From Lathyrus oleraceus (taxonomy: Eukaryota; Streptophyta; Magnoliopsida; Fabales; Fabaceae), in NCBI RefSeq assembly GCF_024323335.1, contig NC_066581.1, positions 182,211,330-182,275,329 on the forward strand: 64,000 nt of DNA, read 5' to 3'. The notes below the pieces were generated by a model. It worked only from the letters and a program-made list of their open reading frames with translations. It ran no database searches and was not told the origin of the DNA. The translations under genes and the position numbers were made by a program. Shown here piece after piece: positions 62,001 to 64,000 of the stretch; within the stretch, counting starts at the first letter, position 1, and each line of letters opens with the position of its first letter.

Positions 62001-63193
62001 GCATTGTGGATCCTAACCCAAGATCCTTGTACAGTTGTACAGTTGAGTCAGTGTCATAAGTGTAGAAGGGTTCCCACTTTCTGAACCCACACTTCATTGT
62101 CTGAAGCTCTCCCTGGCCAGGGATAAGAGCTGTGAGGCACACCCCTCACTCCCATTTCATCTGGCTTCACCTTGACTCTCAATGTCAGGGTTAAGAGCTA
62201 ACATCACCTGATACAGTTGGTTTGCTTTTGCAGCCTAACCCTTTGTTTGAGCCCACTTTGTCTGGATATAGTGTGTGCTAATTGTGAATGTTTGCTTTGT
62301 TTTGATTATGCTTGCATGCTTTGCTTTGCCTGTTTAGGATTAGCTTGCTGCCTGAGCAAGATAGATAGCAAACCTTAACTTAGGGATGATATGCATGATA
62401 ACATCTAGGCTCGAGTTAGTCTCCCTAGTTGTGTCTCCCTCTGTATCTGGTTAGGCTAGTCTTTCTCCCCTGTTCAGGGGAACTACGTTGCCCTGATCCT
62501 CATACCAGATGAGGTACGTAGGCAGGAGGTCGTACGAGATCTCTCCGGGCACCCTTTTCTTCTTTTGAGTGTGTTTTGCTTGCCAGCTATCAGGCTCGAG
62601 TTCCCGACCCCCTGTTAGTCTGTGTGTTCACCCTTTTTCTTGTTGTGTGTGTTTGCTTGACAGTTGCTAGGCTCGAGTTCCCGACTCCTTAGTAACTTGT
62701 TGCTTGTTTCTTCTTGTGTGTGTTAGGAGACGGATGTAAGTCCAGCGATTGGCGTTCAGGTTCCATGTTTGCCTGTTTGTGTGTCTGTTTTGATGTCTCA
62801 GCGTCTGTGCGTGTGTTTTGTTTCGGCGTGCGTGAGCCGAACTACGGTAGCTCTGATTCTCGTTCCAGACGAGATACGTAGGCATAGGATGCGATATCCT
62901 AGCGAGCCCTCTCCCCTTTTCTCCCACCTGTGTTGTGTGTGTGTGATGTTTGTTTTATCAACCTTTTCTATCTTTTAGAGCGTGGATCCCGTCGAGTACG
63001 ACGGATGCGTAGGGGTTCTAATACCTTCCCTTCGCATAACCGACTCCCGATCCCATTCTCTTTGGTCGCGAGACCATTTCCTTTCCAGGTTTACTTCGAG
63101 CGTTTCCTTTCCCTCTTTTGGGATAAATAACGCACGGTGGCGGCTCTGTGTTGTTTTGTTTTAGCCCGCCGGTTGTTTTTCGCGGATGCGACA
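59071..63193 (+). mobile_element. Ogre-4 LTR, second part
   Basis: It resumes after the target-site duplicate att and ends GGATGCGACA, two bases before the primer binding site. The two parts together make about 4.7 kb. The order of landmarks mirrors the Ogre-1 LTR read on its minus strand (for example the tgcaatgcacatgtg region and the cctacgtaggcagga-type phrases near the end). The sequence gtaggcaggaggtcgtacg and its relatives at 62515 and 62875, and a duplicated ggctcgagttcccgac (62592, 62670), form short repeats near the end. Small ORFs here are not coding. Confidence 0.82.
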
Positions 63194-63195
63194 GC

Positions 63196-63213
63196 TGGCG
63201 ACTCTGCTGGGGA
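63196..63213 (+). promoter_or_regulatory. Ogre-4 primer binding site (tRNA-Arg type)
   Basis: The sequence is TGGCGACTCTGCTGGGGA, two bases from the LTR end. It differs by one base from Ogre-1 and shows that Ogre-4 is on the plus strand. Confidence 0.9.
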
Positions 63214-64000
63214 CTAGAAGTTGACCTGTTGCTGGTCCATCTTCCCTAAGCGAGTCTCTCCTAGCATTCTAGGATAGTTTAGGTTGCTTGTGTTGCTTTA
63301 TTTATTTCATTTATTATTATGTTGTATATTTGCATAAATGTTTGCATGCATCATACTATCATGTTGCTGTCCTCTGTACAGGTGGTTCCTCTGTTTGGGG
63401 TGGGTGTTCTGAGTGGGGCTAAAACCCAGGCCCGAGTATACACCTAGGATTAGCGTGGTCTCACGTTCCTCATTTGCTTTATCAGCATATTGTTGTAACG
63501 TGACATACCACAAGCCGGACGAGGTTCATTGGAGAGCTTTTCCATTGTGGAGTACTCCACTTTGGTCTAGTTACCTCTTTTGAGCTATTGACTTCGGTGA
63601 CCGATCTTTCCCGGATCTCTGGTTTAGACGATCTTAGGAGAGCTACAATGGCACACCCGAAAGGGCAAACCCATTGAGTATCTTTGCCCGATTGTCGAAA
63701 CCATTATCCGCCTTAGGATGACCTGATTAGAATTTACCTGTGAGGGGAGGGTGATTCTTACAGATGCATGTGTAGATGGTGACTTTGATGTTGACTGATG
63801 GTTCCGTTGATCAGAGTCATATTCATAAGTCGGATTTATGGTCATTTATTGCTGAGACGCCGGAGTGATGTCTGTATTATTTATCAGTGGGGATCCGTTT
63901 ATTTCAGGATTCCCCGGGCCGATTCAGAGATTTGTGGTTGTCAGATCAGTGAATCTCTGGTGATGATGGTGATGTATCTTTCAGTTCCGTTTATTTCGGA
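63214..64000 (+). mobile_element. Ogre-4 5' leader (gag lies beyond the window)
   Basis: It matches the Ogre-1 leader (8009-8962, reverse complement) throughout, including cgagtatacacctaggatta and gggcaaacccattgagtatc. By comparison with Ogre-1, gag should start within roughly 200-300 bp past the window end. No ORF is claimed here. Confidence 0.8.

Overview
This window is intergenic DNA from a plant nuclear genome, almost certainly a large-genome legume. Giant Ogre-type (Tat lineage) Ty3/gypsy elements with kilobase-long LTRs, Athila, SIRE/Maximus-type copia and CACTA elements dominate it. The tribe Fabeae (Pisum, Vicia, Lathyrus, Lens) fits best, but that placement is inference from repeat families. 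I see no intact host gene, no tRNA or rRNA gene and no CRISPR. Every recognisable coding stretch belongs to a transposable element or to gene pieces carried by one.

Names used below. Ogre-1 (minus strand, 1-13418) has its 3' end outside the window; it keeps one 5' LTR, a primer binding site, a leader, gag-protease, a candidate intron and RT-RH-aRH-INT with three in-frame stops. Ogre-2 (minus, 13419-35253) is an older element interrupted several times; its 3' LTR (13419-17048) is cut by Ogre-1 and its 5' LTR is 30580-35253. Ogre-3 (minus, 21144-26038) is a 3' LTR plus 3' region lying in the integrase of Ogre-2. SIRE-1 (copia, minus, 26039-30579) cuts the integrase tail of Ogre-3 and is itself truncated, keeping an LTR and an env-like ORF. 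Athila-1 (minus, 35254-45244) has gag, protease, RT, a deleted RNase H, INT, two paralogous env-like ORFs and a 5' LTR; Ogre-2 starts inside its distal env-like ORF. Tat-5 (minus, 45245-53447) is an internally deleted Tat element with gag remnants only; Athila-1 sits in its 3' LTR and Ogre-4 in its 5' LTR. Ogre-4 (plus, 53448-64000, continuing off the window) shows an LTR, a primer binding site and a leader. CACTA-1 (54014-59070) lies in the Ogre-4 LTR and carries pieces of a calmodulin gene, a NOL1/NOP2/Sun RNA methyltransferase gene, an unrecognised exon and the tail of a Ulp1-like protease.

The insertion order read from the boundaries is: Tat-5 oldest; then Athila-1 and Ogre-4 into its two LTRs; Ogre-2 into Athila-1; Ogre-1 and Ogre-3 into Ogre-2; SIRE-1 into Ogre-3; CACTA-1 into Ogre-4. 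All coding regions are damaged to some degree, but Ogre-1 is nearly intact (point nonsense changes and one terminal frameshift) and looks youngest among the elements with visible genes. The most interesting items are the gene-carrying CACTA element with splice sites preserved across five methyltransferase exons, the frame-restoring intron of Ogre-1, the twin env-like ORFs of Athila-1 with an LTR-like TATA region between them, the duplicated LTR-end/primer-binding-site unit of Tat-5, and repeated Pol III B-box-like modules in the Ogre-1 LTR. Percent identities were not computed; similarity statements are by eye.
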